A DNA stretch of 64,000 bases. Source: Xenorhabdus japonica (GTDB lineage: Bacteria > Pseudomonadota > Gammaproteobacteria > Enterobacterales > Enterobacteriaceae). The position numbers were made by a program, and so were the translations under genes. Below the pieces are notes generated by a model that ran no database searches, had not been told where the DNA came from, and saw only the letters and a program-made list of their open reading frames with translations. Numbering within the stretch: position 1 is the first letter of the stretch; each line of letters begins with the position of its first letter. This document shows, piece by piece, positions 40,063 to 49,700 of this stretch. The stretch covers positions 62,001 to 126,000 of the forward strand of contig NZ_FOVO01000007.1 in NCBI RefSeq assembly GCF_900115195.1. The letters run 5' to 3'.

Positions 40063-42393
40063 ATGTTATCCACTTCCCAAAAACATAAGCAATCACAGCA
40101 CAGTTTTTCATCTTCCCAAAGCTCTTTATCTTCCCAAAAGGAAGAACATCAGGATCACATCAATAATGTAAGTGAGCATTCACATCAATGTCATGATCAC
40201 AATCACAACCATCCGCATCGCTCTCATGAACATAGCAGCGCACATTGCTCACACAATCATGCACATACTGTACAGGATAACGCTCCCCCCGAATTAACCG
40301 CAAGACAGCGTTTTAATTGGATCATCCAAGGCATGGATTGCCCAAGCTGTGCAGGAAAGATCGAAAATGCTGTGAAAAAACTGCCAGAAGCTAAGCAAGT
40401 CAAGGTCCTGTTTACAACAGAGAAACTGGTGGTTGACGCTGATATTGATATTCGCGCCTCCGTCGAGCAAGCAGTAAAACAGGCTGGCTTTGAAATCAAG
40501 GAGACGGATTCAGCATCTAAACTGCCTCCGGCGGTCAATCACTGGAAAACATTCTCCCCAATTCTTATTCTGACTGCTTTGATGTTTGTCAGTTGGGGAA
40601 TAACAAAGGTCAATGTTCCCGCAGGGCAGATCGCATTCATCATTACTACGCTAATCGGGTTATATCCGGTCGCGACTAAAGCTATCAAACTGATTCGTTC
40701 TGGCACTCCCTTCGCTATTGAAACTTTGATGAGTGTTGCTGCTATTGGCGCCTTGTTTATTGATGCCACCGCAGAAGCCGCGATGGTTATTCTTCTATTC
40801 AAATTAGGGGAAATACTGGAATCCTACGCCGCCGGACGCGCCCGCCGTGGCGTTAGTGCCTTGATGGCATTGGTTCCTGATCAAGCCTTATTGATTAAGG
40901 ATGGAAAAAAGAAAACTATATCAGCGGCTGATTTGCGCCCGGGCGATATCATTGAAATAGCTCCGGGTGCCCGTTTGCCTACCGATGCTGAACTGCTTAG
41001 CCCATTTGCCAGTTTCGATGAAAGTGCCCTGACCGGTGAGTCTATTCCGATTGAGCGGCAGCAGGGAGAAAAAGTCGCCGCTGGCTGTCTTTCTGTCGAT
41101 CGTGCTGTGCAGATGAAAGTAAGTTCTGAACCCGGACACAACGCTATTGACCGCATCCTCCAATTGATTGAAGAAGCTGAGGAACGTCGTGCACCAATTG
41201 AGCGTTTTATCGACCGATTCAGTCGCGTCTATACTCCGTTGATTATCTTGTTCTCAGCGCTGGTAGTCTTGATCCCGCCACTGTTCTTTGCTGGCTCATG
41301 GGAAACTTGGATCTACCGTGGCCTGACTCTGCTTTTAATTGGCTGTCCGTGTGCGCTGGTCATCTCGACACCTGCCGCAATTACTTCCGCACTGGCCGCA
41401 GCAACACGTCGTGGTTCTCTTATCAAAGGTGGAGCGGCATTGGAGCAGCTTGGTGCCGTGAACACAATTGCTCTGGATAAAACCGGTACACTGACAGAAG
41501 GAAAACCACAGGTTACTGAAATTGAACCCGCAGAAAATATCAGTGCAGAAACCTTACTGGCACTGGCAGGTGCTGTAGAAAGTGGCTCCCATCACCCATT
41601 AGCAAAAGCTATCCTGAATGCGGCAGAAAACAGAGGCGTGACAGTTGTTGAAGCTGAGCATCGCAAAGCACTGGCTGGGATCGGCGTTGAAGGGCAATTG
41701 TCAGGACAGAAAATTCTCGTCGCAGCCCCTGGAAGATTGCCGGAAAATACCTTGTCCGAACAATGGAAAAAGAGAGTCACTGAGCTGGAAAATGGTGGAA
41801 AAACAGCGGTTGCTGTCACTCGGGATAAGCAATTTGTGGGATTAATAGCGATGCAAGATACCTTGCGTCAGGATGCCATAGACGCTATCCGTCTCTTGAA
41901 AAAACAAGGCATCGAAGCAGTGATGCTGACTGGTGACAATCCCCGAGCCGCAGCAGCCATTGCTGGTCAGCTAGGCATTGATTATCGCGCCGGATTGTTA
42001 CCTGAAGATAAAGTGAAAGCCGTCACTGAATTGAATAAAAAACACTGCACCATGATGGTCGGTGATGGCATCAACGATGCTCCAGCCATGAAAGCCGCCA
42101 GCATCGGGGTTGCCATGGGCAGCGGCACCGATGTTGCATTGGAAACGGCAGATGCAGCCCTAACACATAACCGACTGACTGGTTTACCTGAAATTATCGC
42201 TCTGTCTCGAACAACTCATTATAACATCCGTCAAAATATCACTATTGCATTGGGCTTAAAGGCAGTATTTCTTATCACGAGTTTATTGGGTATCACGGGG
42301 CTATGGATGGCGGTTCTGGCTGATTCAGGAGCCACTGCGTTAGTAACCGCGAACGCGATTCGGCTGTTGCGAGTCAAATCACAGAAACAATAA
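40063..42393 (+). CDS. zntA: Zn/Cd/Pb-exporting P1B-type ATPase ZntA
   Basis: The 776-residue protein opens with a long His-rich stretch (about 10-75: HQCHDHNHNHPHRSHEH, HCSHNHAH). A heavy-metal domain with GMDCPSCAGKIE follows. Further on are the membrane metal site CPC in GCPCALVIST, the phosphorylation loop DKTGTLTEGKP, SHHPLAKAI and GDGINDAPA. It pumps Zn2+, Cd2+ and Pb2+ into the periplasm. I chose ATG 40063 with ribosome site AGAGG; an in-frame GTG at 40057 is possible. The His-rich extension is longer than I recall in E. coli. Confidence 0.95.
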   Translation: MLSTSQKHKQSQHSFSSSQSSLSSQKEEHQDHINNVSEHSHQCHDHNHNHPHRSHEHSSAHCSHNHAHTVQDNAPPELTARQRFNWIIQGMDCPSCAGKIENAVKKLPEAKQVKVLFTTEKLVVDADIDIRASVEQAVKQAGFEIKETDSASKLPPAVNHWKTFSPILILTALMFVSWGITKVNVPAGQIAFIITTLIGLYPVATKAIKLIRSGTPFAIETLMSVAAIGALFIDATAEAAMVILLFKLGEILESYAAGRARRGVSALMALVPDQALLIKDGKKKTISAADLRPGDIIEIAPGARLPTDAELLSPFASFDESALTGESIPIERQQGEKVAAGCLSVDRAVQMKVSSEPGHNAIDRILQLIEEAEERRAPIERFIDRFSRVYTPLIILFSALVVLIPPLFFAGSWETWIYRGLTLLLIGCPCALVISTPAAITSALAAATRRGSLIKGGAALEQLGAVNTIALDKTGTLTEGKPQVTEIEPAENISAETLLALAGAVESGSHHPLAKAILNAAENRGVTVVEAEHRKALAGIGVEGQLSGQKILVAAPGRLPENTLSEQWKKRVTELENGGKTAVAVTRDKQFVGLIAMQDTLRQDAIDAIRLLKKQGIEAVMLTGDNPRAAAAIAGQLGIDYRAGLLPEDKVKAVTELNKKHCTMMVGDGINDAPAMKAASIGVAMGSGTDVALETADAALTHNRLTGLPEIIALSRTTHYNIRQNITIALGLKAVFLITSLLGITGLWMAVLADSGATALVTANAIRLLRVKSQKQ

Positions 42394-42476
42394 CAGAAAT
42401 AATAAATGGCGTTTCAATCTACATCGCCACGGACAGGCAAATGGAAAAATAACAAAGGAAATTAACAAGCTGCAAG

Positions 42477-42507
42477 AAAAGGTGCAGAGCATTAGCATGC
42501 ACCTTTT
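42477..42507. terminator. Bidirectional terminator between zntA and tusA
   Basis: The arms aaaaggtgca (42477) and tgcacctttt (42498) form a 10-bp stem bordered by A and T runs on both sides, fitting the convergent genes zntA and tusA. Confidence 0.85.
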
Positions 42508-42570
42508 CAAAATGATAACGACACAAAATTGCTATTAAGGAAAAAAGAAATAAGGCATCTACCAATAAGC

Positions 42571-42822
42571 CTAGCATAGCTCCTTTTTTCTGAGCAGATA
42601 CCGATAAGGAGTTTGCTCTGTCTCCTGAGCGATCAATGCATGATCCATAAAACGACAAAATCCCGGAATATCACGGGTTGTTGCCGGATCATCCGCAATG
42701 ATCAACAACGTCTGACCAGCAACCATATGGCGGACTGTCTTGCGCACCATCATTACTGGTTCCGGGCAACGTAATCCCAACGTATCAAGAGTTTTGTCAG
42801 GGCTGGCGAAAACATCGGACAT
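42571..42822 (-). CDS. tusA: Sulfur carrier protein TusA
   Basis: The 83-residue protein starts [16 protein letters not shown] and has the active cysteine in [14 protein letters not shown]. TusA takes sulfur from IscS for 2-thiolation of tRNA wobble uridine. I chose ATG 42822 to match E. coli (81 residues); the upstream open frame to 43062 would add 80 residues and is not credible. Confidence 0.95.
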   Translation of the reverse strand: MSDVFASPDKTLDTLGLRCPEPVMMVRKTVRHMVAGQTLLIIADDPATTRDIPGFCRFMDHALIAQETEQTPYRYLLRKKELC

Positions 42823-42991
42823 AACAATCTCTGTAAGTTCAAACAATCTATGGCAATGGATTATATTACAAAATATCATCAACTGCCGTACTTTACTTTT
42901 ATTGCACAACCCGCGTATGATCCCGGCCACCTGATCTTCAGGTGCATTGATTTTTTGGGTTCCCTCACCCCATCCACCAAAAAGGTACAAT

Positions 42992-43657
42992 ATGTTCCGA
43001 CTGACCGCGCAACAGCGAGCCACGGCATTGATCTGGCTTTCGCTTTTCCACATTTTGATCATTACTTCCAGTAACTATCTGGTGCAATTACCCATCTCCA
43101 TTTTTGGTTTTCATACCACTTGGGGAGCATTTACATTTCCCTTTATCTTTTTAGCGACTGACCTGACTGTGCGTATTTATGGAGCACCTCTGGCACGCCG
43201 GATAATTATTTCCGTCATGCTACCGGCATTGCTGATCTCTTATCTGATCTCCGCTCTATTTTTCCAGGGAACATGGCAGGGATTTGAAACATTGGGAACC
43301 TTTAATTTGTTTGTCGCCCGCATTGCGACAGCCAGCTTTATGGCTTATATACTCGGCCAGATATTGGATATTGGTGTCTTCAACCGCCTGCGCCAGAAAA
43401 GTCGCTGGTGGATAGCTCCGGCTGCTGCCATGTTTTTCGGTAATATGCTCGATACACTGGCCTTTTTCTTTATTGCATTTTACCGCAGCACTGATGTATT
43501 CATGGCAACCCATTGGGTAGAAATTGCTTTGGTGGATTATGCTTTCAAGTTGTTTATCTGCATGCTTTTCTTCCTACCTGTTTATGGCATTCTGTTGAAT
43601 TTAATTCTGAAATTTTTTTTCACCCAAACGGCAGATAAAACCCCAGCCAAAGCCTGA
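42992..43657 (+). CDS. yhhQ: Queuosine precursor transporter YhhQ
   Basis: The 221-residue protein has about six membrane spans and the family segments [37 protein letters not shown] and [17 protein letters not shown]. YhhQ imports preQ0 and preQ1. I chose ATG 42992 (MFRLTAQQ) behind AAGG. It is divergent from tusA, as in E. coli. Confidence 0.92.
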   Translation: MFRLTAQQRATALIWLSLFHILIITSSNYLVQLPISIFGFHTTWGAFTFPFIFLATDLTVRIYGAPLARRIIISVMLPALLISYLISALFFQGTWQGFETLGTFNLFVARIATASFMAYILGQILDIGVFNRLRQKSRWWIAPAAAMFFGNMLDTLAFFFIAFYRSTDVFMATHWVEIALVDYAFKLFICMLFFLPVYGILLNLILKFFFTQTADKTPAKA

Positions 43658-43661
43658 TGAT

Positions 43662-43696
43662 GACTCTCCCTAATCGGGGGAGTCTTCCATTTTCCT
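43662..43696 (+). terminator. Terminator after yhhQ
   Basis: The stem gactctccc / gggggagtc with loop taatc is followed by a T-rich tail (ttccattttcc). Confidence 0.75.
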
Positions 43697-43864
43697 CGCA
43701 AATCATCCATTTCCTGCTTTTACCCATAACTTATCTATATATTTTGCCGTATAGTGTTGATGGGCAGGTAAAGACAGACTTTGGTATGAAACTGTTCGTA
43801 GCCTGCTCCATGCCAGTATTGTGACACTCCATGCCTAATTTCCAGTGAAGAAGGAATATTTCTT

Positions 43865-44965
43865 ATGCTGAAAGTGATCCAGTCTCCATCCAAATATATC
43901 CAAGGGCCAGGTGCGTTATCTCACATTGGTCAATACACCAAAATGCTTGCTGACCACGTCTTCGTGATTGCTGATAATTTCGTCATGAATCTTATTGGGG
44001 ATACCGTCAGCAAAAGCCTAGAAGAACACGAAGTCACCAGCCATTTCGAGCTTTTCAATGGTGAGTGCAGCCGCAATGAAATCCATCGCTTGTCTGCCAT
44101 TCTGTTGAAACATCAATGTCAGGCTGTCATCGGGATCGGGGGAGGAAAAACGCTTGATACTGCCAAAGCTGTTGCATACGAATCCAAAATACCTGTGATT
44201 ATTTCTCCTACTCTTGCTTCAACAGATGCACCGACCAGTGCCCTTTCTGTTCTCTACACTGAACTCGGTGAATTCGACAGCTATCTGGTATATCCACAAA
44301 ATCCCAATATCGTGCTGATGGATACCAATATCGTCGCCAAGGCACCGGTTCGTCTACTTGTCGCAGGCATGGGAGACGCACTCGCTACCTACTTTGAAGC
44401 GCGAGCCAACAGCGCTGCCCACAAGCCGACCATGGCTGGCGGGGCAACCTCCACCACAGGTCTGGCGTTGGCAAAACTGTGTTATGACACGTTACTGGCG
44501 GAAGGTTACAAAGCAAAAGTGGCGGTCGAAGCAGGCGTCAGTACACCAGCGGTTGAAAATATTGTTGAGGCAAATACCTATCTCAGCGGTATTGGTTTTG
44601 AAAGTGCAGGTCTGGCAGCGGCTCACGCCATCCACAATGGCTTCACCGTGCTGGAAGAATGCCATCATCTCTATCACGGCGAAAAAGTCGCGTTTGGTAC
44701 TCTGACACAATTGATATTGGAAAATAGCACAAGTGAGGAGTTGGAAACGGTACTCGATTTCTGTGTACAAGTAGGTCTGCCAGTCACGCTGGAGCAATTG
44801 GGCCTACGTGATAATGAAAAACTGAATCAGAAAATCATGCAAGTCGCCATCGCAAGCTGTGCCGAAGGTGAAACCATTCACAATATGCCATTTGCTGTGA
44901 CACCAGAGCAGGTTTACGCCGCAATACTGGCCGCAGACCGGATGGGAAAAGATTGGCTGTATTAA
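43865..44965 (+). CDS. gldA: Glycerol dehydrogenase
   Basis: The 366-residue iron/zinc-type alcohol dehydrogenase starts MLKVIQSPSKYIQGPGAL. The NAD loop is GIGGGKTLDTAKA. Metal ligands are expected at Asp in GMGDALATYFEA and His in AHAIHNG and HLYHGEKVAFG. It oxidises glycerol to dihydroxyacetone. It stands alone between the yhhQ terminator and a repeat-rich spacer. Confidence 0.95.
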   Translation: MLKVIQSPSKYIQGPGALSHIGQYTKMLADHVFVIADNFVMNLIGDTVSKSLEEHEVTSHFELFNGECSRNEIHRLSAILLKHQCQAVIGIGGGKTLDTAKAVAYESKIPVIISPTLASTDAPTSALSVLYTELGEFDSYLVYPQNPNIVLMDTNIVAKAPVRLLVAGMGDALATYFEARANSAAHKPTMAGGATSTTGLALAKLCYDTLLAEGYKAKVAVEAGVSTPAVENIVEANTYLSGIGFESAGLAAAHAIHNGFTVLEECHHLYHGEKVAFGTLTQLILENSTSEELETVLDFCVQVGLPVTLEQLGLRDNEKLNQKIMQVAIASCAEGETIHNMPFAVTPEQVYAAILAADRMGKDWLY

Positions 44966-45012
44966 GTGATTGCGAAAATAAGTAATTGTGAAAATAAATG
45001 ATTGTGAAAATG
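44965..45012. repeat. Three tandem 16-bp repeats after gldA
   Basis: Units agtgattgcgaaaata (44965), agtaattgtgaaaata (44981) and aatgattgtgaaaatg (44997) follow one another; the first overlaps the gldA stop by one base. No gene is involved. Confidence 0.9.
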
Positions 45013-45025
45013 GTTCAGCGGTTGC

Positions 45026-45046
45026 AGGGCGGGAAATTCCCGCCCT
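45026..45046. terminator. Hairpin between gldA and the fic gene
   Basis: The GC-rich inverted repeat agggcgggaa / ttcccgccct lies between convergent genes. A strong T run is missing, so it may be a weak terminator for gldA. Confidence 0.6.
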
Positions 45047-45114
45047 AAAGATTTCTCTCAATTTATCTTCCACTTTTTTATTTTTATACTGCCGCTATTT
45101 TTTTAATAATAGAC

Positions 45115-46209
45115 TCAAATATGATGAATAATGTAACGTGTACTGCGACCACCAGCTTCAGTTTTTTCCAAGCAACTGAGTTCTATTAGATGTTTTAAAT
45201 GTCGGGTCGCAGTTGCACGACTAACTTTAGCAATTTTCTGATATTGACTACTATTGATACCTTGCTGAAAATCACCATCCAACATTCTATTCAATACTTT
45301 TATTTGCTCCTGACTCAATTGGCTTTGATCGACACGGCGCCAAAATCGGGTCTTCTTCACTGTACTCTCAATTTGCTGCAATTTATCAATAAGCGTGCTA
45401 TTAAGTGTTTGTAGAAACCATACCATCCAATTGGTGATATCTAAGCCACTGCGCTGAGTTTGCTCCAGTATTTCGTAATATTGCTTACGACGTTCACAAA
45501 TACTCACTGACATAGCATAAAACCGAATAGAACGGCTTTCTCCTTGTGCCAATACTAAATCAGTCAGGAATCGAGTAATACGTCCATTACCATCTTCCAT
45601 GGGATGCAATGTAACAAACCATAAGTGTACGATAGCTGCACGCAAGATTGGATCAAGATTGAATTCATGACGGGATTGATTGAACCAAACAAGAAATTTT
45701 GTCATTTCTTCCTGCAATTTTTCGGCAGGTGGAGCTTCAAAATGAACAATAGGATTATCTATTCTACCGGAAACGACCTCTATTCCTCCATGACGCAGCT
45801 GACCAGCCTTGATAGGATTAAACAAAGTATAACCTGCGGGAAACATCAATTCGTGCCATTTCAAGATACGTTTCAGCGTCAGCGGTTCGTTATATCTTTC
45901 GACTACATCTAAGGCGACTTCTGCCATACCATCGGACTGTTCACTAGTTGGATAGGGTTTAACTTCACTGATCCCTAATCGATTTGCCAATGAAGAGCGT
46001 ACTGATAATGCATTTAACTTTTCACCTTCTATTTCACAGGAATAGAGAATATTAGCAAGAAGATTGTCCAACGTTGCTTGCTCTGTACTTTCAATGTCAG
46101 ATTTTCCTAATAACAACCCTTGATTAAAATGAATTTCCCGTAATAGAGGTTTCAGTGCATGCTCATTCCATTGGAAATTAGGCCAATTTTCTTGTTCCCA
46201 TATCCACAT
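45115..46209 (-). CDS. Fic-family AMP-transferase with N-terminal inhibitory helix and C-terminal winged helix
   Basis: The 364-residue protein has an N-terminal DUF4172-like domain (MWIWEQENWPNFQWNE). The inhibitory motif (S/T)xxxE(G/N) appears as SCEIEGE near residue 57, so it is a class II Fic protein. The Fic core carries HPMEDGNGRITR near residue 200, matching HxFx(D/E)GNGRxxR with Met in place of Phe. The C-terminus (about 285-364) is a winged-helix DNA-binding domain (YQKIAKVSRATATRHLKHLI). Fic enzymes attach AMP to proteins; the target here is unknown. The helix-turn-helix suggests it also regulates its own promoter. Confidence 0.85.
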   Translation of the reverse strand: MWIWEQENWPNFQWNEHALKPLLREIHFNQGLLLGKSDIESTEQATLDNLLANILYSCEIEGEKLNALSVRSSLANRLGISEVKPYPTSEQSDGMAEVALDVVERYNEPLTLKRILKWHELMFPAGYTLFNPIKAGQLRHGGIEVVSGRIDNPIVHFEAPPAEKLQEEMTKFLVWFNQSRHEFNLDPILRAAIVHLWFVTLHPMEDGNGRITRFLTDLVLAQGESRSIRFYAMSVSICERRKQYYEILEQTQRSGLDITNWMVWFLQTLNSTLIDKLQQIESTVKKTRFWRRVDQSQLSQEQIKVLNRMLDGDFQQGINSSQYQKIAKVSRATATRHLKHLIELSCLEKTEAGGRSTRYIIHHI

Positions 46210-46249
46210 TGAATTTCACCTTATGACGCCTATAGTCGAACTATTCTAC

Positions 46250-46303
46250 TCATTTTGTGAGGCAAATAACAACTCTATTCGCCTCACAAAATGAGGCGAA
46301 TAG
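46250..46303. promoter_or_regulatory. Overlapping inverted repeats upstream of the fic gene
   Basis: A perfect 14-bp inverted pair (tcattttgtgaggc at 46250-46263, gcctcacaaaatga at 46281-46294) shares its right arm with a perfect 12-bp hairpin (ctattcgcctca at 46275-46286, tgaggcgaatag at 46292-46303, loop caaaa). It lies about 40 bp before the fic ATG and is a likely operator, perhaps for the Fic protein's own winged helix. Confidence 0.65.
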
Positions 46304-46508
46304 CATACCTAATTGACTCACTGGCTGAAATTATCCTGCTGAATCCAGCGCCCGCGCAAGGTAAAGGTGCAATTGGAGAAAGTCGCTACCACGAAATGTC
46401 CCAAAGGAATATTTTGGCAATTCACGCCGATGATCAATTTTCAACGTCTTATCCAGCAGATGACGCATTGGTTTCAAGCTAGTTACTGCATTGACGACAG
46501 ATACAAAT
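46304..46508. other. Spacer between fic and the mbtH terminator
   Basis: An open frame on the plus strand (46291-46482) covers this stretch but starts inside the inverted repeat, has no ribosome site and no recognisable motif. I see no supported gene. Confidence 0.5.
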
Positions 46509-46542
46509 AAAAAATGGGCATGTCCCGTAAGGAGATGCCCAT
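46509..46542 (-). terminator. Terminator of the NRPS-mbtH unit
   Basis: The arms atgggcat and atgcccat flank a 12-base loop. On the minus strand a T-rich tail (complement of aaataaaaa) follows, so it ends the leftward transcript of mbtH. Confidence 0.8.
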
Positions 46543-46600
46543 AATTCGATTAACTGTATTCTGTTAATTGTATTCGCTTAACTATGTCGACCAGCGATAT

Positions 46601-46783
46601 CTATTTTGTTGGCTCCGGCCAAATTTTAGCGATATGGCTCAAGCATTCTTCTTTTGTTCCTGTCTTGCAGATTGCCATCCATCCCATCGGGATCTCATAC
46701 TCAACAGGCCAGACTGAATACTGCTTTTTATCATTAATGACAACCATCCAATTCATGGCATCATTTCCGGTTAACCGTTCCAT
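46601..46783 (-). CDS. MbtH-like protein
   Basis: The 60-residue protein begins MERLTGNDAMNWMVVINDKK. It keeps the MbtH pattern of conserved tryptophans and prolines (SVWPVEYEIPMGW, KIWPEP). MbtH proteins bind adenylation domains and help them fold and act. The ATG has an AGGAGA ribosome site and overlaps the NRPS-like gene end by 13 bases, so the two are coupled and this is very probably its partner. Confidence 0.9.
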   Translation of the reverse strand: MERLTGNDAMNWMVVINDKKQYSVWPVEYEIPMGWMAICKTGTKEECLSHIAKIWPEPTK

Positions 46784-49700
46784 GCTACAGTCTCCTTTTT
46801 GAAACTTTCTGAAAGAACAGCAGGCAGGAACCCAATACCAATCAGGTAACGCAATACCTGATGAACATACTCCGCGGTAATTGTTGGGCAACGGATATCA
46901 CTTCCCGCTAACCCTGCCAGCGTATTCTTCAGCTCCAGTTCAGGATGAATTTCATCAATATAGGCCGGATCTAACGCACGATAAGGCCTTTCTGTCATAT
47001 CTCTGATCAGTGGGATTAAGGGATACAATGGGTGAGTATCATCTAGCGCAAGGATCTTATCTTTACCCTCATCAAATGGCACAGAATTGAGGATATAACC
47101 AAAATCTTGCACCCAGTCGAAAAATTGCCGGATAGATACCTGCTCTGGATTAAACAAGTTAAAGAATTTCCCATTGGATTCCGACTGCTTGGAGATGTGC
47201 ACCAGTGAAGCCGCCACATAATCAACCGGCACGATATCAAGCAACAGAGCATGGTCGGGATAGAATCCCATTGCCAAATAACCTTTCAAGGATGCAATCA
47301 GATAATCATTCCCCTGTGCAGCCCCTGTACGGGTATGTCCGAGAATTAGTCCTGGCCGATAAATACTGACAGGAACACCTCTTTGACGGGCAATATTGAT
47401 TATCCCTTCAGATACCCATTTACTTCCCGAATAACCGGAAGGATCACGAACCGACTCACTCATGGCACGATCATCTTCCATATAAGGACGAGGTGATTCT
47501 GTAGCAAACAGTGCGTTTACAGAAGAAACATAGTGAAAATGTTTCAAGCGTGTAGTACAGGCCAGATCCAGCGCGGTTCGAGTACCATCAACGTTGATGC
47601 TTTTCAAGGCACTATAAGGATAGATGAAATTAACCAGTGCTCCATTGTGGTAAATAACATCAACCTCTTCTGCCAATTGTGTCCATGATTCAGGCAATAA
47701 GCCAAAACGCGGCTGTCCCAAATCACCGATAATAAAATCTACACGATCAAGCTTGTTACCTACATCGATATGGTAATTTTTGAATCCAGCCTTGATTCTT
47801 TCACGAGCATGTTCTGCATCAGATGCACGGCACAAACAAATGACTCTGGCCGAGGTTTGTTTCAGCAATTGCTCCAGCAAATGCAGCCCAAGATATCCGG
47901 TCGCGCCTGTCAGCAATACTTTTTCTGGCTGATACCAATTGGCATGAGCCAATCCATCAGGACGAACTCCCTCTTTTAGGTAAACGTCATTCCTGAGCGT
48001 CTCCGCATGCTGACGAATTAACGCTTCGCTATGGTATGTTCCCACGAGCTGAGCGGGATTTGCCTGACGTGCAACCATCATTTCATCCAAAATGGATGCT
48101 ATTCTGGCAACGGTCGGCTCAACATAGATACCGGAAATCGGAATCCTCATTGAAAACGCTTTTTCAATGTGCTCTACCATGCGGGCGACAAGGATAGAGT
48201 GCCCCCCGATTTGGAAGAAATCATCATTGATACCAAATACATCCGTCGCCAGTAAGCGACTCCAAATATCATAAACGCGTTTTTCATTTTCAGTTCGTGG
48301 CTGTACCGTGTCATGGCTGGCATTTAATCGTTCCGCGACTTCCTCCAACCGCTTTTTATCTCTTTTGCCACTGCTTGTCAGCGGAATATAAGGGATGCGG
48401 AAATATTCGGTCGGTATCCAGGCTTCATGCAGTACTTCCCTGAGAGAAACCTGAGTCTCGCGCACCCAATCCCCTGATACAACCAGATTAGGGTTGAACA
48501 GTACAAACGCTTGGATCTTGGCAAAATCACCGCTGCCAGAGACTCGGATAATCGCATCCTGTACACCATTTTGTTTTCTCAATGCAATTTCTATCTCACC
48601 TAACTCGATTCGATATCCTCGCACTTTTACCTGATCGTCTTGTCTCCCCATATAAATGAAGGAGCCATCTTCAAGCATACGTGCCATATCTCCCGTTAAA
48701 TAAGCCCTTTCACCTTCTTGTGCCATATCGGGGACATATCTTTTAGCCGTTTCAGTCGGGTTATTGCGATAGCCTGCGGTCACACCCAATCCACCGATGA
48801 GAATTTCTCCCACAGTCCCTTTGGGAACAGGTCGCAGGTGTTTATCCACAATCGTGATACTGGTGCCCGGAATAGGGCCACCCAATTGAACTTTATCACC
48901 TTTTTTCATGCAGAACGCGGTTGACCAGATGGTTGTTTCCGTTGGGCCGTAGAGGTTCCATAGTGTGCCTTCGGTAGCAGTCAGTTGATCTGCCAGATCT
49001 TGTGACAACGCTTCCCCTCCACAAAGCATGGCCATTTCTGGGCGAGGCTTCCAGCCGGCATTCAGGGCCATTGACCACGTCACAGGTGTTGCCTGGGCGA
49101 AAGTGAATTGTGAGCTCGACAGTATTTCAGACAACGCCATTGCATCACGTTGAGTATCAATTGAAGTGATGTAGATACTGCCACCATGAACTACGGTCAG
49201 CAGTAGTTCCAAGACGGAGATATCAAAAGAGAACGTCGTCAACGCCAACATATGGTCACGCTGACTGATTGACAACAGTTTGCCAAATCCGCATAGACAA
49301 GCGGCCAGATTGTCATGCTGTACTTGTACAGCTTTTGGCAATCCTGTAGAACCGGAAGTGAACATCACATAAGCAGGGTGATCACCCAACACAGGGATAT
49401 CACTATTCTCTGCTGCTTTGGCTGGAATACCCTTATTTAAGATAGCATCCATAGGAATTAATGTTGATGCCTTAAGATCCGCCGACACAGTATCATCAGA
49501 TACCAGAATACTTTCCGGCAGACTGGCGAGAATATCATTCAGGCGCTTTTCCGGCATCATGGTATTCAGGGGAATATACACCGCCCCTATTCTCCAAATT
49601 GCCTGCATGGTTACAAACCATGAAATACCCCGTTGGGCCGCAACGGCAACATTGCTACCCATTTTGGCACCGTAGTAACGTAAAACATATGCCGCACGCT

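Noticed and set aside
42900-42991. preQ1 riboswitch before yhhQ
   Set aside because: The characteristic A-rich tail and the conserved loop sequence were not found.
42823-43062. 80-residue N-terminal extension of tusA
   Set aside because: The region overlaps the divergent yhhQ start and lacks similarity to TusA.
46291-46482. Plus-strand ORF of 63 codons next to the fic gene
   Set aside because: It starts inside the inverted repeat, has no ribosome site and no recognisable motif.
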